From Cristatella mucedo (Eukaryota; Bryozoa; Phylactolaemata; Cristatellidae), in the NCBI GenBank assembly GCA_009760855.2, contig WPIO01000599.1, forward strand, positions 1 to 20,556: a DNA stretch of 20,556 nucleotides, written 5' to 3'. Positions within the stretch are counted from its first letter, which is position 1. Every line of letters starts with the position of its first letter. The position numbers and the translations under genes were made by a program. Of the stretch, positions 1 through 10,050 are shown piece by piece. The notes below the pieces were generated by a model. That model was given only the letters and a program-made list of their open reading frames with translations. It was not told the DNA's origin and made no database searches.

Positions 1-2344
1 CAGGCAATCACACTTGAATAACTCATTTCGCTTGAGTTTGCAGCAGATCGCTGAAAATAAAGACACCTCGATACTGGTCGTTATAGTGTGCGATAGCTTG
101 CTGCAGAGTGAGGCGCCTAGCATTAGGCCATTTACACTTGAATAGCTTATTTTGCATGAGTTCACAGCAGATCGCACAATATCTAGATACTTTAAATCAA
201 CCCGTCAAGTCATGCAGTCGCTCGGAGAGGAGTGCAGGCCTTGCTTTAGGCAATCGCACTGGAATAACTCATTTCGCTTGAGTTTGCAGCAGATCCCAGA
301 ATGTAAAGACACTTCGATACTGCTCGTTATAGTGTGTGATGACTTGCTGCAGATTGTGGCGCCTTGCATTAGGCCATTCACACTTGAATAGCTTATCTTG
401 CATGAGTTCACAGCAGATCGCACAATATCTAGATACTTTAAATCAACCCGCCAGAGCGTGCAGTAGTTTGCAGCATAATGCAGGGCCTTGCTTCAGGCAA
501 TCGCACTTGAATAACTCATTTCGCTTGAGTTTGCAGCAGATCGCGGACTTTAAAGACACCTCGATACTGCTCGTTTTAGCGTGTGATAACTTGCTGCAGA
601 GTGCGGCTCCAAGCATTAGGCCATTTACACTTGAATAGCTTATCTTCCAAGAGTTCACAGCAGATCGCACAAAATCTAGATACTTTAAATCAACCCGTTA
701 AGTCATGCAGTCGCTGAGACAGCAGTGCAGGCCTTGTTTTAGGCAATCGCACTGCAATACCTCATTTCGCTTGAGTTTGCGGGCAGATCGCAGAATATAA
801 AGACACTTCGTAACTGCTCGTTATAGCGTTTGATAACTTTCTGCAGATTGCGGCGCCTTGCATTAGGCCATTCACACTTGAATAGCTTATTTTGCATGAG
901 TTCACAGCAGATCCCACAATATCTAGATACTTAAAGTCAACCGGTCTAAGCATGCTGTAGCTCGGAGCAGAGTGCAGGCCTTGCTTTAGGCAATCGCATT
1001 TGAATAACTTATTTCGCTTGTGTTTGCAGCTGATCGCAGAATATGAAGACACCTCGATACTGCTCGTTATTGCGTGTGACAACTTGCTACAGAGTGAGGC
1101 GCCTTGCATTAAGCCATTCACACTGGAATAGCTTATCTTGCATGAGTTCACAGCAGATTGCACAATATCTAGATACTTTAAATCAACCCGCCAGAGCGTG
1201 CAGTAGTTTGCAGCATAATGCAGGGCCTTGCTTCAGGCAATCGCACTTGAATAACTCATTTCGCTTGAGTTTGCAGCAGATCGCTGAATATAAAGACACC
1301 TCGATACTGGTCGTAATTGTGTGCGATAGCTTGCTGCAGAGTGAGGTGCCTAGCATTAGGCCATTTACACTTGAATAGCTTATTTTGCATGAGTTCACAG
1401 CAGATCGCACAATATCTAGATACTTTAAATCAACCCGTCAAGTCATGCAGTCGCTCGGAGAGGAGTGCAGGCCTTGCTTTAGGCAATCGCACTGGAATAA
1501 CTCATTTCGCTTGAGTTTGCAGCAGATCCCAGAATGTAAAGACACTTCGATACTGCTCGTTATAGTGTGTGATGACTTGCTGCAGATTGTGGCGCCTTGC
1601 ATTAGGCCATTCACACTTGAATAGCTTATCTTGCATGAGTTCACAGCAGATCGCTCAATATCTAGATAATTTAAATCAACCCGCAAGAACTTTGAGTAGT
1701 TTGCAGCATAATGCATTTCCTAGATTCAGGCAATCGCACTACAATAACTCATTTTGCTTGAGTTTGTAGCAAATGGCTAAATATAAAGACACCTCGATAC
1801 TGCTCTTCATAGCGTGTGATAACTTGCTGCAGAGTGCTGCGCCTTGCATTAGGCCATTTACACATGAATAGCTTATTTTGCATGAGTTCACAGCAGATCG
1901 CACAATATCTAGATACTTAAAATCAACCCGCCAGAGCGTGCAGTAGCTAACAGCAGAGTGCAGCTCCAAACTTTAGGCAATTGCACTTGAATAACTTATT
2001 TCGCTTGAGTTCGCAGCAGATCGCTAAATATTAAGTCACCTCGATACTACTCGTTATATCGTGTGATGACTTGCTGATGAGTGCTGATCCTTGCATTAAG
2101 CCATTCACACTTGAATAGCTGATTTTGCATTAGTCTACAGCAGATCGCACAATATCCAGATACTTTAAATCAACCCGCCAGTGTGTGCAGTAGTTTGCAG
2201 CATAATGCAGCGCCTTGCTTCAGGCAATCGCACTTGAATAACTCATTTCGATTGAGTTTGCAGCAGATCGCTGAATATAAAGACACCTCGATACTGCACG
2301 TTATAGTGTGCGAAAGCTTGCTGCAGAGTGCAGTGGCTAGCATT
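1..2344. repeat. Array segment with 1.23-kb and 0.74-kb internal repeats
   Basis: Units here repeat at more than one distance. Positions 2 to about 415 match 1235 to about 1648 (offset 1233 = five dimers), including the A variant with cccagaatgtaaag and the B ending gtcaagtcatgcag. Positions about 430-617 match about 1170-1357 (offset 740 = three dimers), including the rare cagggccttgc junction. The stretch from 1728 (A with gtagcaaatggc) to 2344 has counterparts at about 6413-7028 and 11284-11900. No gene is visible. Confidence 0.8.
248..494. repeat. Representative satellite dimer (A 248-370, B 371-494)
   Basis: A well-preserved example of the unit. A is 123 bp and B is 124 bp. Shared positions include the opening agg, acttgaata, the block cagcagatcgc about 40 bp in, gcgtg about two-thirds along, and gc(g)ccttgc at the end. 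A-specific are tttcgcttgag, taaagacac and gatactgctcgttat. B-specific are ttgcatgagttcacag, tatctagata and aaatcaacccg. The A/B and B/A junctions both carry a short dyad (cct...agg). Because 246 is divisible by three, open frames can persist across neighbouring units, which explains the many spurious short ORFs. Confidence 0.93.
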
Positions 2345-3823
2345 AGGCCATTCACACTTAACTAACCTACTTTGCATTGGATCGCAGCAGATCACACAAT
2401 ATCTAGATACTTAAAATCAACCGGTCTAAGCATGCTGTAGCTCGGAGCAGAGTGCAGGCCTTGCTCTAGGCAATCGCACTTGAATAACATATTTCGCTTG
2501 TGGTTGCAGCAGATCGCAGAATATAAAGACACCTCGATACTACTCGTTATATCGTGTGATGACTTGTTGCAGAGTGCGGTGCCTAGGATTTGGTAGTTCA
2601 CTCGTGTATAACCTACTTTGCAGGACTTCACAGCAGATCGCACAATATCTAGATACTTTAAATCAACCCGTTAAGTCATGCAGTCGCTGAGAGAGCAGTG
2701 CAGGCCTTTTTTAGGCAATCGCACTGGAATACCTCATTTCGCTTGATTTTGCGGGCAGATCGCAGGATATAAAGACACTTCGTAACTGCTCGTTATAGCG
2801 TGTGATAACTTTTAGCAGATTGCCGCGCCTTTTATTAGGCCATTCACACTTGAATAGCTTATTTTGCATGAGTTCACAGCAGATCGCACAATATCTAGAC
2901 ACTTAAAATCAACCCGCCAAAGCGTGCAGTAGTTTGAAGCATAATGCAGCGCTTTGCTTCAGGCAATCGCACTTGAATAACTCATTTCGCTTGAGTTTGC
3001 AGCAGATCGCTGAATATAAAGACACCTCGATACTGGTCGTTATAGTGTGCCATAGCTTGCTGCAGTGTGAGGTGCCTAGCATTAGGCCATTCACACTGAA
3101 CTAACCTACTTCGCATGAGATCGCAGCAGATTGCACAATATCTAGATACTTTAAATCAACCCGGCAAGTCATGCAGTCGGTCGGAGAGGAGTGCAGGCCT
3201 TGCTTTAGGCAATCACACTGGAATAACTCATTTCGCTTGAGTTTGCAGCAGATCCCAGAATGTAAAGACACTTCGATAATGCTCGTTATAGTGTGTGATG
3301 ACTTGCAGCAGATTGCAGCCCCTTGCATTAGGCCATTCACACTTGAATCGCTTATCTTGCATGAGTTCACAGCATATAGCACAATATCTAGATAATTTAA
3401 ATCAACCCACCAGAGCGGGGAGTAGTTTGCAGCATAATGCAGCTCCTAGATTCAGGCAATCGCACTTGAATAACTCATTTTGCTTGAGTTTGTAGCAAAT
3501 GGCTAAATATAAAGACACCTCGATACTGCTCTTCATAGCGTGTGATAACTTGCTGCATTGTGCTGCACCTTGCATTAGGCCATTTACACATGAATAGCTA
3601 ATTTTGCATGAGTTCACAGCAGATCGCGCAATATCTAGATACTTAAAATCAACCCACCAGAGCGTGCAGTAGCTAACAGCAGAGTGCAGCTCTAAACTTT
3701 AGGCAATTGCACTTGAATAACTCATTTCGCTTGAGTTTGCAGCAGATCGCTGAATATTAAGACACCTCGATACTGGTCGTTACAGCGTGTGATAACTTGC
3801 TGCAGAGTGCGTCGCCTAGCATT
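2345..3823. repeat. Higher-order block, copy 1
   Basis: Six dimers in an order that recurs 2958-2959 bp downstream (12 dimers). The diagnostic order is: B ending ggtctaagcatgctg (2345); A (2468); B starting at 2591 with tagttcactcg and ending gttaagtcatgcag; A with gcgggcagatcgc (2713); B (2837); A (2961) with ctggtcgttatag; B (3084) with cgcatgagatcgc; A with cccagaatg (3207); B with agcatatagcac and tagataattt (3330); A with gtagcaaatggc (3454); B (3577); A with caattgcac (3701). Similarity to copy 2 ends just after A at 3701, because the next B (3824) is of another type. Copy 1 has several private changes, for example gtggttgcagc near 2510, so it is the most diverged of the three copies. 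Confidence 0.85.
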
Positions 3824-5179
3824 AGGCCATTAAAATTTTAATAACCTATTTTGCATGAGATCGCAGCAGATCACACAATATTTAGATACTTTAAATCAAC
3901 CAGTCAGTGAGTGCAGCAGCTTGCATCAGAGTGCAGCTCCTTGCTTTAGGCAATCGCTTTTGAATAACTCATTTCGCTTGAGTTCGCAGCAGATCGCTGA
4001 ATATTAAGACACCTCGATACTACTCGTTATATCGTGTGATGACTTGCTGCAGAGTGCTGATCCTTGCATTAAGCCATTCACACTTGAATAGCTGATTTTG
4101 CATTAGTCTACAGCAGATCGCACAATATTTAGATACTTTAAATCAACCCGCCAGTGTGTGCAATAGTTTGCAGCATAATGCAGCACCTTGCTTCAGGCAA
4201 TCGCACTTGAATAACTCATTTCGCTTGAGTTTGCAGCAGATCGCTGAATATAAAGACACCTCGATACTGCACGTTATAGTGTGAGATAGCTTGCTGCAGA
4301 GTGCAGTGCCTAGCATTAGGCCATTCACACTTAACTAACCTACTTTGCATGAGATCACAGCAGATTGTACAATATCTAGATACTTTAAATCAACCCGTCA
4401 AGTCATGCAGTCGCTCGGAGAGGAGTGCAGGCCTCGCTTTAGGCAATCGCACGTAAATAACTCATTTCGGCCGAGTTTGCAGCAGATCGCTGAATATAAA
4501 GACACCTCGATACTGCTCGTTTTATCGTGTAAAACTTGCTGCAGATAGCGGCGCCTTGCATTAGGCCATTAAAAATTGAATAACCTATTTTGCATGAGAT
4601 CGCAGCAGATCACACAATATTTAGATACTTTAAATCAACCAGTCAGGGAGTGCAGCAGCCTGCATCAGAGTGCAGCTCCTTGCTTTAGGCAATCGCACTT
4701 GAATTACTCATTTCGCTTGAGTTCGCAGCAGATCGCTAAATATTAAGACACCTCGATACTACTTGTTATATCGTGTGATGACTTGCTGCAGAGTGCTGAT
4801 CTTTGCATTAAGCCATTCACACTTGAATAGCTGATTTTGCATTAGTCTACAGCAGATAATACAACCTCTAGATACTTTAAATCAACCCGCCAGTGTGTGC
4901 AGTAGTTTGCAGCATAATGCAGCGCCTTGCTTCAGGCAATCGCACTTGAATAACTCATTTCGCTTGAGTTTGCAGCAGATCGCTGAATATAAAGACACCT
5001 CGATACTGCTCGTTATAGCGAGCGATAGCTTGCTGCAGAGTGCGGCGCCTAGCATTAGGCCATTCACACTTGACTAACCTACTTTGCATGAGATCTCAGC
5101 TGATTGCACAATATCGAGATACTTTTAATTAACCCGTCAAGTCATGCAGTCGCTCGGAGAGGAGTACAGGCCTTGCTTT
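3824..5179. repeat. Array segment between higher-order copies 1 and 2
   Basis: Ordinary A/B dimers, no gene. It holds a distinctive B variant at 3824 and 4563: the start is altered to ccattaaaa..., and the end is the segment cagtcagkgagtgcagcagc followed by ctgcatcag or ttgcatcag. These two B units are 739 bp (three dimers) apart and each is followed by A with gagttcgcagcag and B with gctgattttgcattag (4071, 4810), so about 3824-4430 and 4563-5170 form a three-dimer duplication. The A unit at 4441 (cacgtaaataac, cggccgag) reappears at 7152. Confidence 0.78.
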
Positions 5180-7100
5180 AAGCAATCGCACATAAATAAC
5201 TCATTTCGCTAGAGTTTGCAGCAGATCCCAGAATGTAAAGACACTTCAATACTGCTTGTTATAGCGTGTGATAACTAGCTGCAGAGTGAGGCGCGTTGCA
5301 TTAGGCCATTTACAATTGAATAGCTTATTTTGCATGAGTTCACAGCAGATCGCACAATATCTAGATACTTAAAATCAACCGGTCTAAGCATGCTGTAGCT
5401 CGGAGCAGAGTGCAGGCCTTGCTCTAGGCAATCGCACTTGAATAACTTATTTCGCTTGTGTTTGCAGCAGATCGCAGAATATGAAGACACCTCGATACTA
5501 CTCGTTATATCGTGTGATGACTTGCTGCAGAGTGCGGCGCCTAGGATTAGGTAGTTCACTCGTGAATAACCTACTTTGCAGGACTTCACTGCAGATCGCA
5601 CAATATCTAGATACTTTAAATCAACCCGTTAAGTCATGCAGTCGCTGAGAGAGCAGTGCAGGCCTTGTTTTAGGCATTCGCACTGGATTACCTCATTTCG
5701 CTTAAGTTTGCTGGCAGATCGCAGGATATAAAGACACTTCGTAACTGCTCGTTATAGCGTGTGATAACTTTTTGCAGATTGCTGCGCCTTGCATTAGGCC
5801 ATTCACACTTGAATATCCTATTTTGCATGAGTTCACAGCAGATCGCACAATATCTAGATACTTAAAATCAACCCGCCAGAGCGTGCAGTAGTTTGCAGCA
5901 TAATGCAGCGCTTTGCTTCAGGCAATCGCACTTGAATAACTCATTTCGCTTGAGTTTGCAGCAGATCGCTGAATATAAAGACACCTCGATACTGGTCGTT
6001 ATAGTGTGCCATAGCCTGCTGCAGAGAGAGGTGCCTAGCATTAGGCCAGTCACACTGAACTAACCTACTTCGCATGAGATCGCAGCAGATTGCACAATAT
6101 CTAGGTACTTTAAATCAACCCGTCAAGTCATGCAGTCGGTCGGAGAGGAGTGCAGGCCTTGCTTTAGGCAATCACACTGGAATAACTCATTTCGCTTGAG
6201 TTTGCAGCAGATCCCAGAATGTAAAGACACTTCGATACTGCTCGTTATAGTGTGTGATGACTTGCAGCAGATTGCGGCGCCTTGCATTAGGCCATTCACA
6301 CTTGAATAGCTTATCTTGCATGAGTTCACAGCATATAGCACAATATCTAGATAATTTAAATCAACCCGCCAGAGCGTGGAGTAGTTTGCAGCATAATGCA
6401 GCTCCTAGATTCAGGCAATCGCACTTGAATAACTCATTTTGCTTGAGTTTGTAGCAAATGGCTAAATATAAAGACACTACGACACTGCTCTTCATAGCGT
6501 GTGATAACTTGCTGCATAGTGCTGCACCTTGCATTAGGCCATTTACACATGAATAGCTTATTTTGCATGAGTTCACAGCAGATCGCACAATATCTAGATA
6601 CTTAAAATCAACCCACCAGAGCGTGCAGTAGCTAACAGCAGAGTGCAGCTCCAAACTTTAGGCAATTGCACTTGAATAACTTATTTCGCTTGAGTTCGCA
6701 GCAGATCGCTAAATATTAGGTCACCTCGATACTACTCGGTATATCGTGTGATGACTTGCTGCAGAGTGCTGATCCTTGCAATAAGCCATTCATCCTTGAA
6801 TAGCTGATTTTGCATTAGTCTACAGCAGATCGCACAATATCCAGATACTTTAAATCAACCCGCCAGTGTGTGCAGTAGTTTGCAGCATAATGCAGCGCCT
6901 TGCTTCAGGCAATCGCACTTGAATAACTCATTTTTTTGAGTTTGCAGCAGATCGCTGAATATAAAGACACCTCGATACTGCTCGTTATAGTGTGCGATAG
7001 CTTGCTGCAGAGTGCAGTGGCTAGCATTAGGCCATTCACACTTAACTAACCTACTTTGCATGAGATCGCAGCAGATTGCACAATATCTAGATACTTTAAA
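5180..7100. repeat. Higher-order block, copy 2
   Basis: Unit starts: A 5180, B 5303, A 5426, B 5549, A 5672, B 5796, A 5920, B 6043, A 6166, B 6289, A 6413, B 6536, A 6660, B 6783, A 6907, B 7029. It contains the same ordered variants as copy 1 plus extra units on each side. It matches copy 3 at a constant offset of 4871 bp, including private variants such as tactcggtatatcg and gcaataagccattcatcc. That offset equals 20 dimers (about 4932 bp) minus the 35-bp and 26-bp deletions that lie between the copies. Differences from copy 3 are few, for example catttttttgag near 6930 where copy 3 reads catttcgattgag. Confidence 0.9.
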
Positions 7101-8639
7101 TCAACCCGTCAAGTCATGCAGTCGCTCGGAGAGGAGTGCAGGCCTTGCTTTAGGCAATCGCACGTAAATAACTCATTTCGGTCGAGTTTGCAGCAGATCG
7201 CTTAATATAAAGACACCTCGATACTGCTCGTTATATCGTGTAAAACTTGCTGCAGAGTGCGGCGCCTAGCATTAGGTAGTTCACTCGTGAATAACCTACT
7301 TTGCAGGACTTCACAGCAGATCGCTCAATATCTAGATACTTTAAATCAACCCGTCAAATCATGCAGTCGCTCGGAGAGCAGTGCAGGCCTTGTTTTAAGC
7401 AATCGCACTGGAATAACTCATTTCGCTTGTGTTTGCAGCAGATCGCAGATTATGAAGAAACCTCGATACTGCTCGTTATAGCGTGTGACAACTTACTACA
7501 GATTTAGGCGCCTTGCATTAAGCCATTCACACTGGAATAGCTTATCTTGCATGAGTTCACAGCAGATCGCACAATATCTAGATACTTTAAATCAACCGCC
7601 AGAGCATGCAGTAGTTTGCAGCAGAGTGCAGCTCCTTGCTTTAGGCAATCTCACATGAATACCACATTTCGGTTAAGTTTGATGCAGATCGCTGGATATA
7701 ACGACACCTCGATACTGCTCGTTATATCGTGTGATTACTTGTTGCAGATTGCGGGGCCTAGCTTTAGGCCACTCACACTTGAAAAGCTTATCTTGCATGA
7801 GTTCACAGCAGATCGCACAATATCTAGATACTTTAAATCAACCCGCCAGAGCGTGCAGTAGTTTGCAGCATAATGCAGCGCTTTGCTTCAGGCAATCGCA
7901 CTTGAATAACTTATTTCGCTTGAGTTTGCAGCAGATCGCTGAATATAAAGACACCTCGATACTGAGCGCCTTGCATTAGGCCATTCACACATGAATAGCT
8001 TATTTTGCATGAGTTCACAGCAGATCGCACAATATCTAGATACTTTAAATCAACCCGCCAGAGCGTGGAGTAATTTGCAGCATAATGCAGCTCCTAGATT
8101 CAGGCAATCGCACTTGAATAACTCATTTCGCTTGAGTTCGCAGCAGATCGCTGAATATTAAGACACCTCGATACTACTTGTTATATCGTGTGATGACTTG
8201 CTGCAGAGTGCTGATCTTTGCATTAAGCCATTCACACTTGAATAGCTGATTTTGCATTAGTCTACAGCAGATCATACAATATCTAGATACTTTAAATCAA
8301 CCCGCCAGTGTGTGCAGTAGTTTGCAGCATAATGCAGCACCTTGCTTCAGGCAATCCCACTTTAGTAACTCATTTCGCTTAAGTTTGCAGCAGATCGCTA
8401 AATATAAAGACACCTCGATACTGGTCGTTATAGTGTGCCATAGCTTGCTGCAGAGAGAGGTGCCTAGCATTAGGCCAGTCACACTGAACTAACCTACTTC
8501 GCATGAGATCGCAGCAGATTGCACAATATCTAGATACTTTAAATCAACCCGTCAAGTCATGCAGTCGGTCGGAGAGGAGTGCAGACCTTGCTTTAGGCAA
8601 TCACACTGGAATAACTCATTTCGCTTGAGTTTGCAGCAG
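7101..8639. repeat. Array segment between copy 2 and partial copy
   Basis: A/B dimers without a gene. Notable units: A at 7152 (cacgtaaataac, cggtcgag), paired with 4441 at 11 dimers' distance; B at 7274 starting aggtagttcactcg; A at 7643, the earliest member of a variant class with cggttaag and ggatataacgac that is otherwise found only after 13.7 kb; and a shortened A at 7890-7977. A at 8102 and B at 8225 resemble 4687-4933. Confidence 0.78.
7890..7977. repeat. Truncated A monomer, 88 bp (internal 35-bp deletion)
   Basis: The A unit reads normally to cgatactg (about 7964), then jumps to agcgccttgcatt. The expected intervening stretch (ctcgttat ... gcagagtgc) is missing. The next B begins at 7978, so the unit is 88 bp instead of 123. 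This deletion accounts for part of the offset between higher-order copies 2 and 3. Confidence 0.88.
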
Positions 8640-9135
8640 ATCCCAGAAATGTAAAGACACTTCAATACTGCTTGTTATAGCGTGTGATAACTAGCTGCAG
8701 AGTGAGGCGCGTTGCATTAGGCCATTTACAATTGAATAGCTTATTTTGCATGAGTTCACAGCAGATCGCACAATATCTAGATACTTAAAATCAACCGGTC
8801 TAAGCATGCTGTAGCTCGGAGCAGAGTGCAGGCCTTGCTCTAGGCAATCGCACTTGAATAACTTATTTCGCTTGTGTTTGCAGCAGCAGATCGCTAAAAA
8901 TGAAGACACCTCGATACTACTCGTTATATCGTGTGATGACTTGCTGCAGAGTGCGGCGCCTAGGATTAGGTAGTTCACTCGTGAATAACCTACTTTGCAG
9001 GACTTCACTGCAGATCGCACAATATGTAGATACTTTAAATCAACCCGTTAAGTCATGCAGTCGCTGAGAGAGCAGTGCAGGCCTTGTTTTAGGCAATCGC
9101 ACTGGATTACCTCATTTCGCTTAAGTTTGCTGCAG
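8640..9135. repeat. Partial higher-order block (about 2 dimers)
   Basis: Matches 5225-5720 and 10096-10592: A end with ttcaatactgcttg, taactagctgcag and gaggcgcgttgc; B with tacaattgaatag and ggtctaagcatgctg; A; B with aggtagttcactcg and cttcactgcag. After about 9135 it leaves the block order. It has a private 3-bp expansion (cagcagcag) at 8880-8889. The sharp start and end of similarity suggest gene conversion or unequal exchange of a short tract. Confidence 0.82.
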
Positions 9136-10050
9136 ATCGCAGAATATAAAGACACTTTGATACTGCTCGTTATAGTGTGTGATGACTTGCAGCAGATTGC
9201 GGCGCCTTGCATTAGGCCATTCACACTTGAATAGCTTATCTTGCATATGTTCACAGCATATAGCACAATATCTAGATAATTTAAATCAACCCGCCAGAGC
9301 GTGCAGTAGTTTGCAGCATAATGCAGCGCTTTGCTTCAGGCAATCGCACTTGAATAACTCATTTCGCTTGAGTTTGCAGCAGATCGCTGAATATAAAGAC
9401 ACCTCGATACTGCTCGTTATAGCGTGCGATAGCTTGCTGCAGAGTGCGGTGCCTAGCATTGGGCCATTCACACTTAACTAACCTACTTTGCATGAGATCG
9501 CAGCAGATTGCACAATATCTAGATACTTTAAATCAACCCGTCAAGTCATGCAGTCGTTCGGAGAGGAGTGCAGGCCTTGCTTTAGGCAATCGCACTGGAA
9601 TAACTCATTTTGCTTGAGTTTGCAGAAATCGCTAAATATAAAGACACTTCGATACTGCTCGTTATAGGGTGTGATGACTTGCAGCAGATTGCGGCGCCTT
9701 GCATTAGGCCATTCACACTTGAATAGCTTATTTTGCATGAGTTCACAGCAGATCGCACAATATCTAGATACTTTAAATCAACCCGCCAGAGCGTGCAGTA
9801 GTTTGCAGCATAATGCAGCGCCTTGCTTCAGGCAATCGCACTTGAATAACTCATTTCGCTTGAGTTTGCAGCAGATCGCTGAATATAAAGACACCTCGAT
9901 ACTACTCGTTATATCGTGTGATGACTTGCGCAGAGTGCTGTTAACTAACCTATTTTGCATGAGATCGCAGCAGATTGCACAATATCTAGATACTTTAAAT
10001 CAACCCGTCAAGTCATGCAGTCGCTCGGAGAGGAGTGCAGGCCTTGCTTT
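9136..10050. repeat. Array segment between partial copy and copy 3
   Basis: A/B dimers without a gene. B at 9214 has the agcatatagcac and tagataattt variants typical of the higher-order block, but in a different neighbourhood (next to an A of the 8640-9135 tract), so the order is reshuffled. Further unit starts: A 9338, B 9461, A 9584, B 9706, A 9830. The A/B pair from 9830 is shortened, see the separate entry. Confidence 0.78.
9830..10050. repeat. Shortened dimer, 221 bp (about 26 bp lost at A/B junction)
   Basis: The A unit runs to gcagagtgctg (about 9942) and is joined directly to ttaactaacc of a B unit. The end of A and start of B, including the usual ccttgcatt-aggcc junction, are missing, and two bases are also lost in gacttgcgcag. 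The dimer is 221 bp instead of about 246. The lost piece includes the junction dyad. Confidence 0.87.

Noticed and set aside
248-370. tataaag in A as a TATA box driving satellite transcripts
   Set aside because: A TATA-like string in an AT-rich repeat is weak evidence, and no initiator or downstream gene supports it.
371-494. CENP-B box-like motif in the satellite
   Set aside because: Scanning both strands around the acccg segment did not give the spaced TTCG....A..CGGG pattern.
248-494. tRNA- or SINE-derived origin of the satellite (pol III A and B boxes)
   Set aside because: No convincing B box (ggttcgaatcc type) or A box was found in A or B.
152-2643. Many 60-139 residue open frames on both strands across the array, some identical between copies
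   Set aside because: They follow the repeat phase, occur in opposite strands over the same bases, and end wherever a repeat copy has a stop or an indel. The 246-bp period is a multiple of three, so frames stay open by chance. No start context, domain or codon-level conservation beyond the DNA repeat itself.
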